A stretch of 9,588 nucleotides of DNA from an uncultured Corynebacterium sp. (GCF_937999985.1 NZ_CALLDG010000191.1:1-9588), one strand, 5' to 3'. Positions 1 to 6,899 are shown, counted from the first letter of the stretch. Notes: generated by a model not told the origin, from the sequence alone. Made by a program: numbers and translations.

Positions 1-2081
1 CCGCCACGATCATCCCGGCGGTTGCGCCCGCTACGGCCACCGTGACCGCGTCCGCCACGTCCACCACGATCATCGCGCTCGAAGAAACGGTTGCGCCTGT
101 CACGATCTCCACGCCCGCCACGATCCCCGCGGTCGTTGCGGTGCTGGCGCTTGTGGCTACCCGGACGACCAGCCGGAGCACCCGGATCCGGTTCAATGTT
201 GATCAGCTGGCCAGAAACGCGGGTCTGATCCAGCGCATGGAACACCTCCATTGGCAGATCCGCCGGCAGCTCCACCAGGGAATGCTCCGCGAAGATGCTG
301 ATGCGACCGAAGTCCCGGGAGTTCATACCACCCTCGTTTGCCAGGGCGCCGACAATGGCACCCGGGCGCACGCGCTGACGGTGACCCACCGATAGGCGGT
401 ACACGGCCAGCTCCTTGCCGTTGCGATCCGTGATGCGCGGAGCTTCCTTATTGAAGCGCTCATCGAAGGGCTTGTATGCTCCACCGCCGTTGCGGTTATC
501 GTCGCCATAGCGATCCCGGCGGCGCGGACGCTCCTCCTTCGGCTTCTCCTTCATCAGGAAATCCTCGCCGGCCTGTAGCTGGGCGGCTAGAGCTGCCGCA
601 ATGTCCGCCAGCTCCACTTCATTGGACTCCGCGTATTCCTTCACCAGGTCACGGAAGATGCCGATCTGCGGGTCCGCCAGGGACTCCGTCAGGCTGTCGC
701 GGAACTTCTCCTTGCGAGCCTCGTTCACCGCGTCCACCGTCGGCAGCTCAATCTCGTTCAACCGAGACTTGGTTGCCCTTTCGATGGCCTTCAGCAGACG
801 GCGCTCACGGGGCGTCACAAACAAAATAGCGCGACCCTTGCGACCTGCACGGCCCGTGCGGCCAATGCGGTGCACATAGGACTCGGTATCGTGCGGAATG
901 TCGTAGTTGAACACGTGGGTGATGCGGTCGACATCCAGACCACGGGCGGCAACGTCGGTGGCCACGAGGATGTCCAGGCGGCCATCCTTCAGCTGATCCA
1001 CGGTGCGCTCACGCAAGTTCTGCGGAATATCACCGTTAATGGCGGCCGCGTTGAAACCGCGGGCGCGCAGTCGCTCCGCCAGCTCCTCGGTCTCGTTCTT
1101 CGTGCGCACGAACATGATCATGGCCTCGAACTCAGTGACCTCGAGGATGCGAGTCAGCGCGTCCAGCTTGTCGCGGTGGCTGACCAGCAGGTAATCCTGT
1201 TCGATGTTTTCGCTGGTCCGCTGGGTGGCCTTCACCGTAATCTCGCGCGGATCGTTCAGGTACTGCTTCGACAGGCGGCGAATGCCGGAGGGCATCGTCG
1301 CGGAGAACAGGGCAACCTGCTTCTCGCTGGGGGTATCCTCCAGGATGCGCTCGACATCCTCCTGGAAGCCCATGTTCAGCATCTCGTCGGCCTCGTCGAG
1401 CACCATGAAGCGCAGCTCAGAAATATCCAGGCTGCCCTTCTCCAGGTGGTCGATCACACGGCCGGGCGTACCAACCACAATGTGGGCACCTCGGCGCAGG
1501 CCGGACAGCTGCACGCCGTAAGCCTGGCCGCCGTAGATCGGCAGCACGTGGATGCCACCCAGGTGCTCGGAGAAAGATTGGAAGCTCTCTGCAACCTGCA
1601 GCGCAAGCTCGCGCGTCGGTGCCAATACGAGGGCTTGGGGGTGACGCTGCGACACGTCAATACGCGACAGAATCGGCAACGCAAACGCGGCCGTCTTACC
1701 GGTACCGGTCTGCGCGAGGCCGACCACGTCGTGGCCCTCCATCAGCACCGGAATGGTTTCTGCCTGGATCGGGGAAGGTACTTCGAAGCCGACCTTCCTG
1801 ACTGCAGCTAGTACGTTTTCGGGCAATCCCAGCCCGTCGAAAGAGGGCTGCTGCTCTTCTTTACCCTGCTCTTCGCTTTGCTTATTGTCATTTTCTGGAA
1901 CTTTCGCTTCGGCGTTCTCAGACTCCACTGCCTCATTAGTCACATCTTGTGGCTCGTGCTTTTCCACGGCAGAATCCTGGGAAGAATCCTCCGTGATGCC
2001 ACCCTGCAGTTCATTCTGAGATACCGACTCGTCATTAACCGGCTGGTTCACGTCGCCGGTGACGTTTTCAGTATCACTCAT
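1..2081 (-). CDS. deaD: DEAD-box ATP-dependent RNA helicase, DeaD/CsdA type (C-terminus off left edge)
   Basis: This is a cytoplasmic ATP-dependent RNA helicase of the DeaD/CsdA type, a family that unwinds short RNA duplexes in ribosome assembly, mRNA turnover and cold adaptation. At least 693 residues are visible, starting at the ATG complementary to 2079-2081, and the frame is still open at base 1. All core motifs are present: the Q motif (Gln106), Walker A AQTGTGKT (123-130), PTRE (155-158), TPGR (205-208), DEAD (229-232), SAT (260-262) and HRIGRTGR (404-411). A DbpA-type RNA-binding domain fits residues about 547-632. It is followed by an Arg/Gly/Asp-rich tail containing GGRGGRGHGGR. Residues 1 to about 78 form an acidic, Glu/Asp/Asn/Gln-rich extension before the Q motif. 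The start has no strong Shine-Dalgarno sequence; a TAGGCT box lies 9 nt upstream, so a leaderless or nearly leaderless transcript is possible. The helicase assignment is very secure. The choice of deaD over another paralogue rests on the DbpA domain. Confidence 0.95.
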   Translation of the reverse strand, partial: MSDTENVTGDVNQPVNDESVSQNELQGGITEDSSQDSAVEKHEPQDVTNEAVESENAEAKVPENDNKQSEEQGKEEQQPSFDGLGLPENVLAAVRKVGFEVPSPIQAETIPVLMEGHDVVGLAQTGTGKTAAFALPILSRIDVSQRHPQALVLAPTRELALQVAESFQSFSEHLGGIHVLPIYGGQAYGVQLSGLRRGAHIVVGTPGRVIDHLEKGSLDISELRFMVLDEADEMLNMGFQEDVERILEDTPSEKQVALFSATMPSGIRRLSKQYLNDPREITVKATQRTSENIEQDYLLVSHRDKLDALTRILEVTEFEAMIMFVRTKNETEELAERLRARGFNAAAINGDIPQNLRERTVDQLKDGRLDILVATDVAARGLDVDRITHVFNYDIPHDTESYVHRIGRTGRAGRKGRAILFVTPRERRLLKAIERATKSRLNEIELPTVDAVNEARKEKFRDSLTESLADPQIGIFRDLVKEYAESNEVELADIAAALAAQLQAGEDFLMKEKPKEERPRRRDRYGDDNRNGGGAYKPFDERFNKEAPRITDRNGKELAVYRLSVGHRQRVRPGAIVGALANEGGMNSRDFGRISIFAEHSLVELPADLPMEVFHALDQTRVSGQLINIEPDPGAPAGRPGSHKRQHRNDRGDRGGRGDRDRRNRFFERDDRGGRGGRGHGGRSGRNRRDDRG
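3..170 (-). repeat. Degenerate Arg/Gly-rich coding repeats in the helicase tail
   Basis: The 3' part of the visible helicase frame consists of imperfect repeats built on ACG/GCC/ATC triplets as read on the plus strand. These encode blocks such as RNRRDDRG and RFFERDDRGGRGG. Two copies share a CCACGATCATC core, at about 4-14 and 64-74, and a third shorter copy starts near 114. RGG-type tails bind RNA without strong sequence preference and are common in actinobacterial DEAD-box helicases. The low complexity makes slippage and length variation between strains plausible. The array continues beyond the left edge. Confidence 0.6.
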
Positions 2082-2196
2082 CGTTGTCCAAGCCTACGCT
2101 GCCTTGACCGATAAAGCGATTCACGAAAACACCCCGGAAAATACCCCAGGTTTTAGTTGCCCGTAACGCAAGCTGCAGCTCAAGCGACGGCTCAGA
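2082..2196 (-). promoter_or_regulatory. Putative helicase promoter region with a tandem 12-mer
   Basis: This 115-nt gap lies between the flavoprotein stop and the helicase start. Read on the plus strand, 2124-2135 (CGAAAACACCCC) and 2136-2147 (GGAAAATACCCC) are directly adjacent and match at 10 of 12 positions. Read in the gene direction, the upstream copy contains TATTTT, a possible -10, with TTACGG 17 nt upstream; this would give a leader of about 50 nt. A second possible -10, TAGGCT (complement of 2091-2096), is 9 nt before the ATG and would give an almost leaderless mRNA. I see no hairpin with a T tract to end the flavoprotein transcript, so read-through into the helicase is possible. The promoter assignments are inferences from short matches. 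Confidence 0.3.
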
Positions 2197-3513
2197 CTAA
2201 AGCTCAAGCTGGGCGATCACGTAATTTGCCGCCCGCTGCCCGCTGCGGAGCACGCCATCGATGCTCGGCGTTGCGTGCTGGGCACCGGCTAAGGCAATGC
2301 GACCGCCTTGGAGTTCCCGCTCCCCTATTTCCTTGCCAATGCGTTGCAGGCTGTGCGGGAGGATGAGCGGGATGGCGTCAATAAACTTCTGCTCCTTAAC
2401 CAGCTCCCAACCGGAAGAATCTACGCCAAACAGTGACCCCAAACCGCGCTGCACCTCAGCCACCGACGGCCCGTCAGCTGGGTTAGAACCGCGCGGGTGC
2501 ACGTGGTTAGCGGCCACCAGGTACTTGCCAGGCGCATAGCTGGGGGCGGCGGCGGTGACCTCCGTGGCCGACGTAATGGGGGTGCTGCGAGTGCCGTCCA
2601 CGGTCAGCAAACCCTCCTCCATAACCGGCTCATCCGAGACAAACCACCAGGAAGAAACACTGGTCGTGGGCACTTCCGGCGACCCCAGTAGCTCGGTTTC
2701 CCGTCGCGGATCGACGGCTACGATGACGTACGAGAAGTGTTCCGTCTCTGCCCCGTTGACTGCCACCCGCACCCCATCGCCATCCTCCTCGAGGGCTGTT
2801 ACCGGCGAGTTCATCCGGAATTCGGCCCCCGGCACGCGCGCGAGCGCTGCCGATAGTTCGCCCATGCCGTTTTCCAACACAGCCAGGTTTCCGCGCAGCA
2901 TGGTGGCGACCATCCACTTGGCGAAAATCGCGGAGGATTCGTTCTCCGCATCGAATAGGAAGGCGCGCAACAGCGGGTCGATGGCCACGGCACGGGTACG
3001 TCGGCGCACGCCCCGCTGGTCCAGCGATTCGCAGGTCTTCACGTCCTCGTCGATGTACTTCTGCTTGATGCTGCGCAGCTCCAGACTGGAGCGGCGGGAA
3101 AGCTCAGACTTGAGCCAGCGCCGCAGAGCCAGAAGGTCCCGGAAAGATAGGGCGCTGCGCGCCTTTGAGCGCATGAGGTTGGGAATCAGGTGTGGCGCGC
3201 GGATCGGGTCGCAGATCAGAGCCAGTCCGTCGTCCGTGAGCGTTTGGATCGCGGGCTGGAAGTAGCGGATCCCCAACGCGGCGTACTCCCCCGGCTGCAG
3301 GATTTCCTTCACCGCCGGGTACCACGAGTTGAAGGTCTGCAGCCCGTGGTCGATGGTCACTCCGTCGATCTTCTCACTGCGCACATGCCCGCCAAGGCTG
3401 CCGCTGGCTTCAAAGACGGTGCAATTCACGCCACTTTTATGCAGGGTTCGCGCTGCGGCGAGTCCGGCTAGCCCGCCTCCTACGATGGCTACATTGGCTG
3501 CGTTTTCTGCCAT
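2197..3513 (-). CDS. FAD-dependent oxidoreductase, amine oxidase / phytoene-desaturase-like
   Basis: This 438-residue flavoprotein is of the FAD-dependent amine-oxidase superfamily, which includes protoporphyrinogen oxidases, phytoene and squalene desaturases and related dehydrogenases. The N-terminus is a Rossmann dinucleotide fold: VGGGLAGLAAA at residues 11-21, an acidic residue at the end of strand 2 (Glu35, in VFEAS) that should bind the ribose, and the GG-x-x-R motif (Gly41-Gly42, Arg45). A DHGLQTF segment at 55-61 resembles desaturase-type members. The C-terminus has the second FAD motif (about 403-432, GGRIALAG then SIDGVLRSGQRAA). No signal peptide or membrane helix is obvious. I chose the ATG at 3513 because an AGGGAG lies 7 nt upstream and the FAD fold begins directly; the frame is open to 3600 but encodes only a basic, unfolded-looking stretch. 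The substrate cannot be told from sequence. No carotenoid, haem or hopanoid genes adjoin it, so a specific name would be a guess. Confidence 0.88.
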   Translation of the reverse strand: MAENAANVAIVGGGLAGLAAARTLHKSGVNCTVFEASGSLGGHVRSEKIDGVTIDHGLQTFNSWYPAVKEILQPGEYAALGIRYFQPAIQTLTDDGLALICDPIRAPHLIPNLMRSKARSALSFRDLLALRRWLKSELSRRSSLELRSIKQKYIDEDVKTCESLDQRGVRRRTRAVAIDPLLRAFLFDAENESSAIFAKWMVATMLRGNLAVLENGMGELSAALARVPGAEFRMNSPVTALEEDGDGVRVAVNGAETEHFSYVIVAVDPRRETELLGSPEVPTTSVSSWWFVSDEPVMEEGLLTVDGTRSTPITSATEVTAAAPSYAPGKYLVAANHVHPRGSNPADGPSVAEVQRGLGSLFGVDSSGWELVKEQKFIDAIPLILPHSLQRIGKEIGERELQGGRIALAGAQHATPSIDGVLRSGQRAANYVIAQLEL

Positions 3514-3520
3514 GTCGCTG

Positions 3521-3526
3521 CTCCCT
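3521..3526 (-). promoter_or_regulatory. Ribosome binding site deciding the flavoprotein start
   Basis: AGGGAG (plus strand CTCCCT) lies 7 nt before the ATG at 3511-3513. It selects this start over an in-frame ATG 87 nt further upstream, which has no comparable site. Confidence 0.75.
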
Positions 3527-3766
3527 AACCTGTCTTTCCTCACCTGCTGTTTCCGCCTGCGCTCGCGCACCTGCTGCGCCCATGCTATCGCACTGACCAC
3601 TGCCGAAGGCTGCTCGCAACGCCTTCCCTTATTCGATTATGCGTTCTATTCTTTTTCTTAGTGACGCCACCTTGTCCACCCCGTTGCCTACTCTGCATCC
3701 CTGAACGCAGACCACTGCTGGCAGGTCTCCACAGCGGATGGCCGGCACAGCTGATCAACACAGGTA
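3527..3766. promoter_or_regulatory. Divergent intergenic region between the flavoprotein and the basic protein
   Basis: The whole gap between the two divergent starts (3514-3781) is 268 nt. It contains a distinctly AT-rich island at about 3628-3660 (TTATTCGATTATGCG, then TATTCTTTTTC), unlike the GC-rich surroundings, and this is the likeliest site for promoters in both directions. TATTCT near 3648 could be a plus-strand -10, and TAGCAT near 3583-3588 (complement) a minus-strand -10 for the flavoprotein. Neither has a convincing -35. I see no tRNA-like or riboswitch-like structure and no supported small gene here. Confidence 0.35.
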
Positions 3767-3772
3767 AGGAAG
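3767..3772 (+). promoter_or_regulatory. Ribosome binding site of the basic protein gene
   Basis: AGGAAG lies 9 nt before the ATG at 3782 and supports both this start and the reality of the gene. Confidence 0.6.
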
Positions 3773-3781
3773 TGAGCCACC

Positions 3782-4285
3782 ATGAAATCCCGCATCACCA
3801 CCCGACGCACGCCGATCCCCCGCTCATCCATCCAGCGCCCATCTACTCGGAGTTTCGCTTTGAGCGAGCCCCACCACGCAGCGGCGGAGGCCCGCGCCAT
3901 GTTGCGCCACCCGCGCAGCCTTATTCGTATTACCCCTGGTTGGCAAGCGCCTCGTTTTACCGTGAAGGCCGGCGATTCCACGGCAATGGTGCACGTCTCG
4001 CGGCGGCGCATGACCCCTCTACTGTGGCGCAGACTAAGTGGGCAACAGGCACCGGAGGGACAGGACTTGTTCCTGGTCACGGTATCGGTGGAGTGTCCAC
4101 AGTGGATGCACAATGAGTCCACCCGCCTGCTGGCGTTCATCCTGGGACAGGCGTGGACTGTGCGGGAGGATCCGCAGGAATTTCGGGATCGCAACCACCA
4201 GGCTCAAGTCAGCCTGACTTGGCATGCGCTGATGACGCAGGAGGATCTGCAGGCCGGCAAGGCTCCGGCTCCGCGCGCCGCGTGA
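3782..4285 (+). CDS. Hypothetical basic protein, 167 residues
   Basis: I do not recognise this protein. It has a Shine-Dalgarno sequence, GC-rich third codon positions through most of its length and a stop that abuts the convergent neighbour, so it is very likely real; the opposing minus-strand frame at 3688-4194 has neither. Residues 1-45 are rich in Arg, Ser, Thr and Pro and look disordered. From about 46 a more ordered region follows (SLIRITPGWQAPRFTVKAG), with a two-arginine-rich stretch around 74-85 (RRRMTPLLWRRL), a hydrophobic strand LFLVTVSVE (about 96-104) and an amphipathic segment ESTRLLAFILGQAW (about 110-123). There is no signal peptide, membrane helix or metal-binding motif. The first third uses more ordinary codons than the rest. 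A nucleic-acid or acidic-partner binding role would fit the charge, and the next gene encodes a strongly acidic protein, but this is speculation. Confidence 0.78.
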   Translation: MKSRITTRRTPIPRSSIQRPSTRSFALSEPHHAAAEARAMLRHPRSLIRITPGWQAPRFTVKAGDSTAMVHVSRRRMTPLLWRRLSGQQAPEGQDLFLVTVSVECPQWMHNESTRLLAFILGQAWTVREDPQEFRDRNHQAQVSLTWHALMTQEDLQAGKAPAPRAA

Positions 4286-4286
4286 G

Positions 4287-5075
4287 CTAGTCCTCGTCCT
4301 CTGCTGCGACCTCGTCCTCGTCGTCAAACTCTTCGTCGTCAAACTCGTCGTCGTAGTAGTCAAACTCGTCCTCTAACGGGACCAAGAGCTCTTCCCACTC
4401 GGTGGCCTGCACCTGTGCGACCGCCAGGGCGTCAAAGAGCTGATCGAAGTCCGTGAAGGTCCCCAGCTCCAGAACCTCCTGGGTCATCTCGGCAGCATCT
4501 TCAAGGACATTCTGATACATCACTTCGCGCTCGAAGTCGCTTAGGGTCTCGTCGCTATCCAGCTCGGCCTCAGCCTGTGCCACCAGCTCGTCGTACTCCT
4601 CGCCGAAGGTCACAAAGGTCACGGTCGCTTCCGGCTCGTCAGTTCCGGAGCCCAGCATCACGGTGATCAGGGAGCCATTGCCCACCTCTGCGCGCACCAG
4701 CATCGGCTCAATCAGATCCTGCTCAAACTCCAGGTCGGAGATGCGATCATCGGTGCCTTCCAGCAGGTCGTGCAACACGGTAATGCACTGGTCAGTCGCA
4801 ATGTACTGTGCCACCACAGCGACGGCGGCCTCGACGGAGAACACCACTCCGACCAGGGTGTCCTCAAACTCTTCAATGCCTGCAACCTCGTCGAGCTCCC
4901 CCTTGGCCATGAACACATTCGCCGAGTTGATGCCTGCCGTGGTGCTCGTCTGCTCGATCTGCTGGAAATGAATCTCCAGCTCCGGGGCAATCGGTACGAA
5001 CAGCATGTCATCGTTTACTCGTGACTCAATACCCTCAGTATCCAGCGCCTGAGCAATGTCCTCGTAGAAACCCAC
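4287..5075 (-). CDS. Acidic protein, possibly YbjN-like, 262 residues
   Basis: This is a very acidic protein with no cysteine-rich, catalytic or membrane motif. Residues 1 to about 155 look folded, with alternating strands and helices (DIAQALDTEGIESRV, DMLFVPIAPELEIHF, VVFSVEAAVAVVAQYIA, SLITVMLG, ATVTFVTFG). This resembles the YbjN/type III chaperone-like fold, but I cannot confirm the family. Residues about 160-230 are predicted helical and rich in Glu. Residues 235-262 are almost entirely Asp/Glu with Phe/Tyr spacers (DEFDYYDDEFDDEEF). The GTG at 5075 is preferred: AGGGAG lies 9 nt upstream and the folded sequence begins there (GFYEDIAQAL). A TTG at 5081 is only 3 nt from that site, and the frame further upstream to 5243 is poor coding sequence. 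The stop is one base from the convergent stop of the basic protein. It could be a small chaperone or regulator; the function is unknown. Confidence 0.8.
   Translation of the reverse strand: MGFYEDIAQALDTEGIESRVNDDMLFVPIAPELEIHFQQIEQTSTTAGINSANVFMAKGELDEVAGIEEFEDTLVGVVFSVEAAVAVVAQYIATDQCITVLHDLLEGTDDRISDLEFEQDLIEPMLVRAEVGNGSLITVMLGSGTDEPEATVTFVTFGEEYDELVAQAEAELDSDETLSDFEREVMYQNVLEDAAEMTQEVLELGTFTDFDQLFDALAVAQVQATEWEELLVPLEDEFDYYDDEFDDEEFDDEDEVAAEDED
4290..4372 (-). repeat. GAC/GAG/TTT coding repeat in the acidic tail
   Basis: On the plus strand, TCGTCGTCAAACTC-type units recur three times at about 4318-4367 with interspersed GTC/CTC triplets. They encode the repeating D-D-E-F-D pattern of the acidic tail. 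The pattern suggests growth by trinucleotide or 14-18-nt slippage, so tail length may vary between strains. Confidence 0.55.
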
Positions 5076-5084
5076 AGCCAACGT

Positions 5085-5090
5085 CTCCCT
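5085..5090 (-). promoter_or_regulatory. Ribosome binding site deciding the acidic protein start
   Basis: AGGGAG (plus strand CTCCCT) is 9 nt from the GTG at 5075 and only 3 nt from the TTG at 5081, which favours the GTG start. Confidence 0.6.
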
Positions 5091-5298
5091 AGTATTTCCT
5101 AGTGTTTTATGAGGTGTTTCAGTCCGAAGCGAACGTGCATTCCGAGACTTGGGCACCATATTAACCCGATCCTGGACAACACGTCTCCATGCAAAACCAA
5201 TCGGGTGGCTCACCCCACTGTGACTCCACCTAGAACCCACCATGGCTCAGCCGTGAACCCACCGCACCCCTGCCGTGTCAGCCGCCCCCGTGCCCGTA
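5091..5298 (-). other. Intergenic region between the esterase stop and the acidic protein gene
   Basis: About 220 nt separate the esterase stop from the next co-directional start. A GGGTG-AGC-CACCC hairpin (5203-5215, 5-bp stem) is followed, in the gene direction, by GATTGGTTTT. This is a weak candidate terminator for the esterase. Nearer the acidic gene, TAAAAC (complement of about 5105-5110) could be its -10. The region also contains a TTAATATGG element near 5156-5164. No small gene with a ribosome binding site is evident. Confidence 0.3.
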
Positions 5299-6813
5299 CT
5301 AGCGGCCCGGCCTGGGCATCGCCACGGAGCTCTCGTCGCCTTCCCAACCGCCCATGTCGAACTTTTCCCACACCCGGCGAAACTCCGCGCGAGGGTCTTC
5401 TTCCAGCCTGGGCTCCCGCTCGAACACCTGCGTCGCCCGGTTTTCCAATGTATAAGGCTCCCAGCCCGGGTCCGCACTCCAAATAAACCTCTTCCAGGCT
5501 CGCTGCATGTGCTCGGAGACCACGGCCATCTCCTCCCCAAGCACGAAACTGGCTTTCGAGGACTTGGCGTCACCAAAAAGAGCCGACAGCTCCATCGAGT
5601 GCATCGCACCCACCCCGAGCCGCCGCAACATCGCGGGGGCATAGTCGAAGCGATACATCCAGACGGGCGCCCCGGCCACCTGGTGCAGCTCGGCGAGCCG
5701 GATCGACTGCGCCCAGAACACGGCGTCGGCGAGCATCTGTGCGAAGACCCCGCGGCGCCCAATGTCCCCATAGGCGCTCTCAATCTGCTCGGCGAGCACC
5801 GGATCGTGTGCGCGTAACATCGTCCGAGCTGCCCTTATCCGTGCCGACTTAGAAAAGAACAGCATCTGCGCGGCCGACAGTTCGTCGTTATTAGTGCCGA
5901 TGAGCAGGGGGATCCGCTGATGCTCCGCGCGTTCGAAGATTCCCAAAGGGTGGTCGGAGAGAAGTTCACCGTCGATGGCGATGCCGAAGGCCATATTCAT
6001 CTCCCGCAGCCCGCCGCCCCGCCATAGCATCTGCTGCCCGGCGCGCACTACGTCTGCGAAGTGCAAAGCGCGTAGCTCGGCGATGGAGGTCGTGCGCGGA
6101 ACCAGTCCGGAATACTGCGTCAGCTTACGCGCCCAGAGGTTCGACTGGGCGTTGGTGTGCACGCTCATTACGGGCGCGGACTGCAGAATCACCCGGTGGA
6201 ATAGTCCCCGTGCGGCGGGAATGGTCATCAGCGTGGCGGCGGAGGTCCCGCCTGCGGATTCGCCCATCAGAACCACATTGTCCGGGTCGCCTCCGAAGCC
6301 CGCGATGTTCTTCCGCACCCATTCCAGTGCCAGGAGCTGGTCGCGGGTCGCGGGGTTGGGATCACACCCGGCGGCGTCGGGGACATCCAGGGAGCTCATG
6401 TCCACATACCCCAGCGCGCCGAGCCGGAAGTTCAGAGCGACATAAACCACGTCCAGTTCTTTGGCGAATTTATGCCCTCGCAACACTGCGGTATGGGAAG
6501 CCCCGGCGAAGAACCCGCCGCCGTGTAGGAACACCACAACTGGCAACTTGGCGTCCGTGTCCGGCCGGACGATATCCAGGTTCAGGCAGTCCTCGTCGCC
6601 GATGACTTCGTCTTTCCAGTTGTAGGACGTCTGGGGTGCGACGTTCCCGTACTCCTCCGCCGGCCACTCCCCTTGCCAACGCACCGGGCGTGGGGCTTTC
6701 CAGCGTTCTGCGAAGCCAAATGGAATGCCGCGCCACGTCCGCACGCCGTCCACCCGGATTCCACGGACGACCCCGCTCGTGGTTTCTACCCGTACGCCGT
6801 CCTGATTCATCAT
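5299..6813 (-). CDS. Type-B carboxylesterase (alpha/beta hydrolase, COesterase family)
   Basis: This 504-residue serine esterase is of the carboxylesterase type-B family, whose members hydrolyse carboxylic esters such as short-chain acyl, aryl or p-nitrobenzyl esters. The full catalytic set is visible: the nucleophile Ser186 in GESAGG, Glu311 in GTNNDELS, His405 in GAMHSMELSALFG, and the oxyanion loop HGGGFFAG at 97-104. The family signature EDCLNL is at 74-79 and the N-terminal entry segment TWRGIPFG at 26-33. Length is normal for bacterial members (about 490-540). There is no signal peptide, lipobox or anchor, so it should be cytoplasmic. The ATG at 6813 has AGGA 7 nt upstream; a second ATG follows immediately at 6810. 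The same bases form TAGGAT, 6 nt before the first ATG, which could also serve as a -10. The natural substrate is unknown. It is divergent from the EcsC-like gene and shares an 86-nt upstream region with it. Confidence 0.93.
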   Translation of the reverse strand: MMNQDGVRVETTSGVVRGIRVDGVRTWRGIPFGFAERWKAPRPVRWQGEWPAEEYGNVAPQTSYNWKDEVIGDEDCLNLDIVRPDTDAKLPVVVFLHGGGFFAGASHTAVLRGHKFAKELDVVYVALNFRLGALGYVDMSSLDVPDAAGCDPNPATRDQLLALEWVRKNIAGFGGDPDNVVLMGESAGGTSAATLMTIPAARGLFHRVILQSAPVMSVHTNAQSNLWARKLTQYSGLVPRTTSIAELRALHFADVVRAGQQMLWRGGGLREMNMAFGIAIDGELLSDHPLGIFERAEHQRIPLLIGTNNDELSAAQMLFFSKSARIRAARTMLRAHDPVLAEQIESAYGDIGRRGVFAQMLADAVFWAQSIRLAELHQVAGAPVWMYRFDYAPAMLRRLGVGAMHSMELSALFGDAKSSKASFVLGEEMAVVSEHMQRAWKRFIWSADPGWEPYTLENRATQVFEREPRLEEDPRAEFRRVWEKFDMGGWEGDESSVAMPRPGR

Positions 6814-6885
6814 TTCACCATCCTAAGCTCTAACGCCTGCCAGTGGTCGCGCAAGCGCCTCCCTACCGTCGGCTCGGTTTTGGCC
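6814..6885. promoter_or_regulatory. Compact divergent promoter region, esterase / EcsC-like gene
   Basis: Only 86 nt separate the esterase ATG (6813) from the preferred EcsC-like ATG (6900), so both promoters must overlap here. On the minus strand, TAGGAT (complement of 6820-6825) ends 6 nt before the esterase ATG. TTGCGC followed after 16 nt by TAGAGC is an alternative promoter slightly further upstream. The plus-strand -10 is listed separately. Such close packing suggests that transcription of the two genes could interfere or be co-regulated. Confidence 0.35.
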
Positions 6886-6891
6886 TACTGT
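6886..6891 (+). promoter_or_regulatory. Putative -10 box for leaderless EcsC-like mRNA
   Basis: TACTGT fits the actinobacterial TANNNT -10 consensus. It ends 8 nt before the ATG at 6900, which places the expected transcription start at or next to the A of the ATG. No Shine-Dalgarno sequence precedes that ATG, as expected for a leaderless mRNA. No clear -35 is seen (CTACCG at 17-nt spacing). Confidence 0.5.
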
Positions 6892-6899
6892 TGGTGCCC

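Noticed and set aside
42..395. A Thr/Val/Ala-rich plus-strand frame resembling a repeat surface protein
   Set aside because: It is the antisense reading of the Arg/Gly-rich helicase tail; the repetitive look comes from the coding repeats on the other strand.
870..1811. A 313-residue open frame on the plus strand
   Set aside because: It lies entirely opposite the helicase core, whose motifs are all intact on the minus strand. The predicted protein shows no domain and is a GC-driven shadow.
2177..2209. Direct repeat AGCTCAAGC at 2177-2185 and 2201-2209
   Set aside because: It is only 9 bp, and one copy is coding sequence of the flavoprotein C-terminus; probably chance.
2555..3265. A 236-residue open frame on the plus strand
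   Set aside because: It is antisense to the flavoprotein, rich in Ser/Arg with no recognisable fold or ribosome binding site.
3514..3600. N-terminal extension of the flavoprotein to the ATG at 3600
   Set aside because: The added 29 residues are basic and lie before the FAD-binding strand; the AGGGAG site points to 3513.
3688..4194. A 168-residue minus-strand frame opposite the basic protein
   Set aside because: It has no ribosome binding site, and the plus-strand frame has better codon bias, a Shine-Dalgarno sequence and tight convergence with the neighbour.
5275..5817. A 180-residue plus-strand frame over the esterase 3' end
   Set aside because: It is antisense to the esterase, which has its full catalytic triad and normal length.
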